Source: Candidatus Poribacteria bacterium
GTDB lineage: Bacteria > Poribacteria > WGA-4E > WGA-3G
Length of the DNA: 64,000 bases
Assembly (NCBI GenBank): GCA_958295945.1
Contig: OY282386.1
Span: 310,001 to 374,000, forward strand
Direction of reading: 5' to 3'
Under the pieces are notes generated by a model that saw only the letters and a program-made list of their open reading frames with translations, had not been told where the DNA came from and ran no database searches. A program made the position numbers and the translations under genes. Positions 62,655-64,000 of the stretch are shown in pieces; the stretch's first letter is position 1, and the number at the start of each line of letters is the position of its first letter.

Positions 62655-63455
62655 TTACAATGTATCAATCTTCGCTTGTAAAAAGTTTACACAGAATGGA
62701 ACTTGTTCTTCAGACAAACCGTGTAACACGACAGCACCGTCATAACCAACTTCACTTAACAAACCGATATATTGATTGTAATCCAGCATACCTGTCCCTG
62801 CAGCAAGGTTTCCTGCATGACCATCTCGGTCTAAATCTTTTGCATGGGCAAGTGCAATGTCATCACCAAGTAATGCAAATGCTTCATCCAGAATCTCGCG
62901 CATCTTAGGCAATTCACCCTTATGAAATATATTCGCACCATCCATAACAACTTTTAGATACGGAGAACTCATCTCATCCAATAGACGACGTGCCTTTTGT
63001 GCGGAGTCTATCACATTGGATACCTCAGGTTCAAATGCTAATGTCACATTGAATTCTTCAGCAACTTCCAATGCCTTTTGCATGGACTCCACAAGCTCTT
63101 GCCAAGCAGACTCAGAGTTGTTGTCAGGGTGTGCACGCCACATACTGTGCGGATCTCGAGAACCTGTGCAGAGTGTTATCACAGAAGTTCCAAGTAGTTC
63201 ACATTGGGAAGCGACATAACGTAACATTTGTAATCCAGCGTCACGTTTTTGTATGTCAGGATCAATCATATTATATGTCCCCGATAGTGCCACAATGTGA
63301 ATCTGTCGTTCATCAATCTCTTGCCGTATTTCATCAACAGATATCGCAGCGTTAATATGGTATTGTAAATGGTAAATTCCATATTCAACCGTAGCATCCA
63401 ATGTTTCTTCAAGTGTGTCACGTCGAATCGTTCCTTCCATAAGACCAATGTGCAT
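62655..63455 (-). CDS. Sugar phosphate isomerase/epimerase-like TIM barrel (AP endonuclease 2 family)
   Basis: 266 residues, xylose-isomerase-like barrel. Metal ligands are probably E in 'LAFEPEVSN', D in 'VVMDGANIFH' and H in 'ALAHAKDLD'. Such proteins act on free sugars, inositols or related ketoses; the substrate is unknown. ATG 63455 with AGGAG 7 nt upstream; a GTG one codon earlier is less likely. It is convergent with the decarboxylase gene. Confidence 0.87.
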   Translation of the reverse strand: MHIGLMEGTIRRDTLEETLDATVEYGIYHLQYHINAAISVDEIRQEIDERQIHIVALSGTYNMIDPDIQKRDAGLQMLRYVASQCELLGTSVITLCTGSRDPHSMWRAHPDNNSESAWQELVESMQKALEVAEEFNVTLAFEPEVSNVIDSAQKARRLLDEMSSPYLKVVMDGANIFHKGELPKMREILDEAFALLGDDIALAHAKDLDRDGHAGNLAAGTGMLDYNQYIGLLSEVGYDGAVVLHGLSEEQVPFCVNFLQAKIDTL

Positions 63456-63742
63456 CACATGCTCCTAAATAAAATGTATCGTATGTCAATATTTAAAATT
63501 TAATCAATTTTTATACCCCACTTTCCGCACATGTCTTAATAGATTTCTATAACAACCTTAATAGACACTATAACCGAAAACTTATGGATAAAAGAAAGAT
63601 CAAAAAGAGCGGCCTCATAACATCTGGCACGCATCACCGCACCCCTGTACAGTGTTTAGGATTATGCTTTAATTCTATAGACCTTGTTCAAGTGGTGTCA
63701 ATTAGAGATCAGTTAACATTGCTACTCTCTAATTCTTGTAAA

Positions 63743-64000
63743 CTATTTTAGTCCTTTGTAGACCCATATTCCGATCCTATAGACAGCATGACCGATTCCA
63801 TATATGAGCCACACACTTACACATAGCATCATTCCGACAGATATTCCACTGATAAAACTATCATAAGTATGTGAGTTCGCAATAGCGTCACCAAATTCAG
63901 CACGGTATGCTGCACCATAATATATCAGTGCCGACACAACGTTTAGCAGAAATGCTACTACAAATAATAATATAGAGGTTGCTACCGTAAGACGTAAAAA
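63743..64000 (-). CDS. Small membrane protein, N terminus beyond the window
   Basis: The frame is open through the right edge; the visible 86 residues contain two hydrophobic helices ('VATSILLFVVAFLLNVVSALI' as ILLFVVAFLLNVVSALIYY, and 'GISVGMMLCVSVWLIYGIG') and end 'YKGLK'. Not recognised; it resembles DUF4234- or DUF4282-type small membrane proteins only in size. Confidence 0.55.
   Translation of the reverse strand, partial: FLRLTVATSILLFVVAFLLNVVSALIYYGAAYRAEFGDAIANSHTYDSFISGISVGMMLCVSVWLIYGIGHAVYRIGIWVYKGLK

Overview
The window comes from an A+T-rich, diderm heterotrophic bacterium: it has lipoprotein signal sequences, an outer-membrane beta-barrel candidate, TolB-like and YCF48-like exported propellers and murein-recycling enzymes. 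The mix of a Cys-type sulfatase, DUF362, many sugar-acid/sugar isomerase type enzymes, dispersed palindromic intergenic repeats and a very heavy IS load recalls Poribacteria or another PVC-adjacent lineage. That placement is an inference from gene style only. I recognised no rRNA, tRNA or CRISPR array.

Layout. 1-3.2 kb: a murein amidase-like tail, a dipeptide epimerase, an Rpn-type nuclease with a 12-bp tandem repeat and an SDR. 3.4-9.6 kb: a complete nitrate-assimilation unit. A sigma-54 type promoter drives a NasT-like ANTAR antiterminator; directly behind its stop codon lies a two-hairpin ANTAR target overlapping an intrinsic terminator, then ferredoxin-nitrite reductase (nirA), a NarK transporter and the molybdopterin nitrate reductase (nasA). 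9.6-16.8 kb: a GIY-YIG/HTH protein, an AAA ATPase fused to a PD-(D/E)XK nuclease, a 2-hydroxyacid dehydrogenase, a HAD hydrolase, 6-phosphogluconate dehydrogenase and an orphan protein.

16.8-43.1 kb is the mobile-element-rich heart. It holds three copies of an IS4-family element (two with mosaic blocks), three nearly identical 1090-bp IS701-like elements, one IS3 element, one IS1595 element and an internally deleted 243-bp relative of the IS1595 element. Between them survive a heterodimeric ABC exporter, exported proteins, a BMP-family lipoprotein, a TusA/DsrE/TusA-OsmC sulfur-relay group with a candidate structured RNA, a zinc-dependent phospholipase-like protein, DUF362, murQ and a BadF-type amino-sugar kinase. 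Several genes are visibly broken by the elements: the kinase (exactly restorable), an AlkD-like repair gene, a DUF4234 gene whose stop codon is supplied by an IS end, and a 19-codon antitoxin-like stub.

43.3-50.1 kb is a partner-switching signalling cluster: two STAS antagonists, a tandem universal-stress protein, a four-PAS histidine kinase, a stand-alone receiver, a receiver-PP2C phosphatase, and a convergent RsbW-like kinase with a third STAS protein. 50.4-54.2 kb carries a membrane-anchored protein that looks like a catalytically dead caspase fold with a PEGA domain, overlapping a sulfatase gene, then a PAP2 phosphatase. A decayed IS630 element follows at 54.4-55.7 kb, then palindromic repeats. 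56.3-64 kb has a surface-protein trio (inner-membrane protein, FN3 lipoprotein, beta-barrel), dtd, a restriction-modification pair, a ThDP-dependent 2-oxoacid decarboxylase, a TIM-barrel sugar isomerase-like protein and a membrane protein cut by the window edge.
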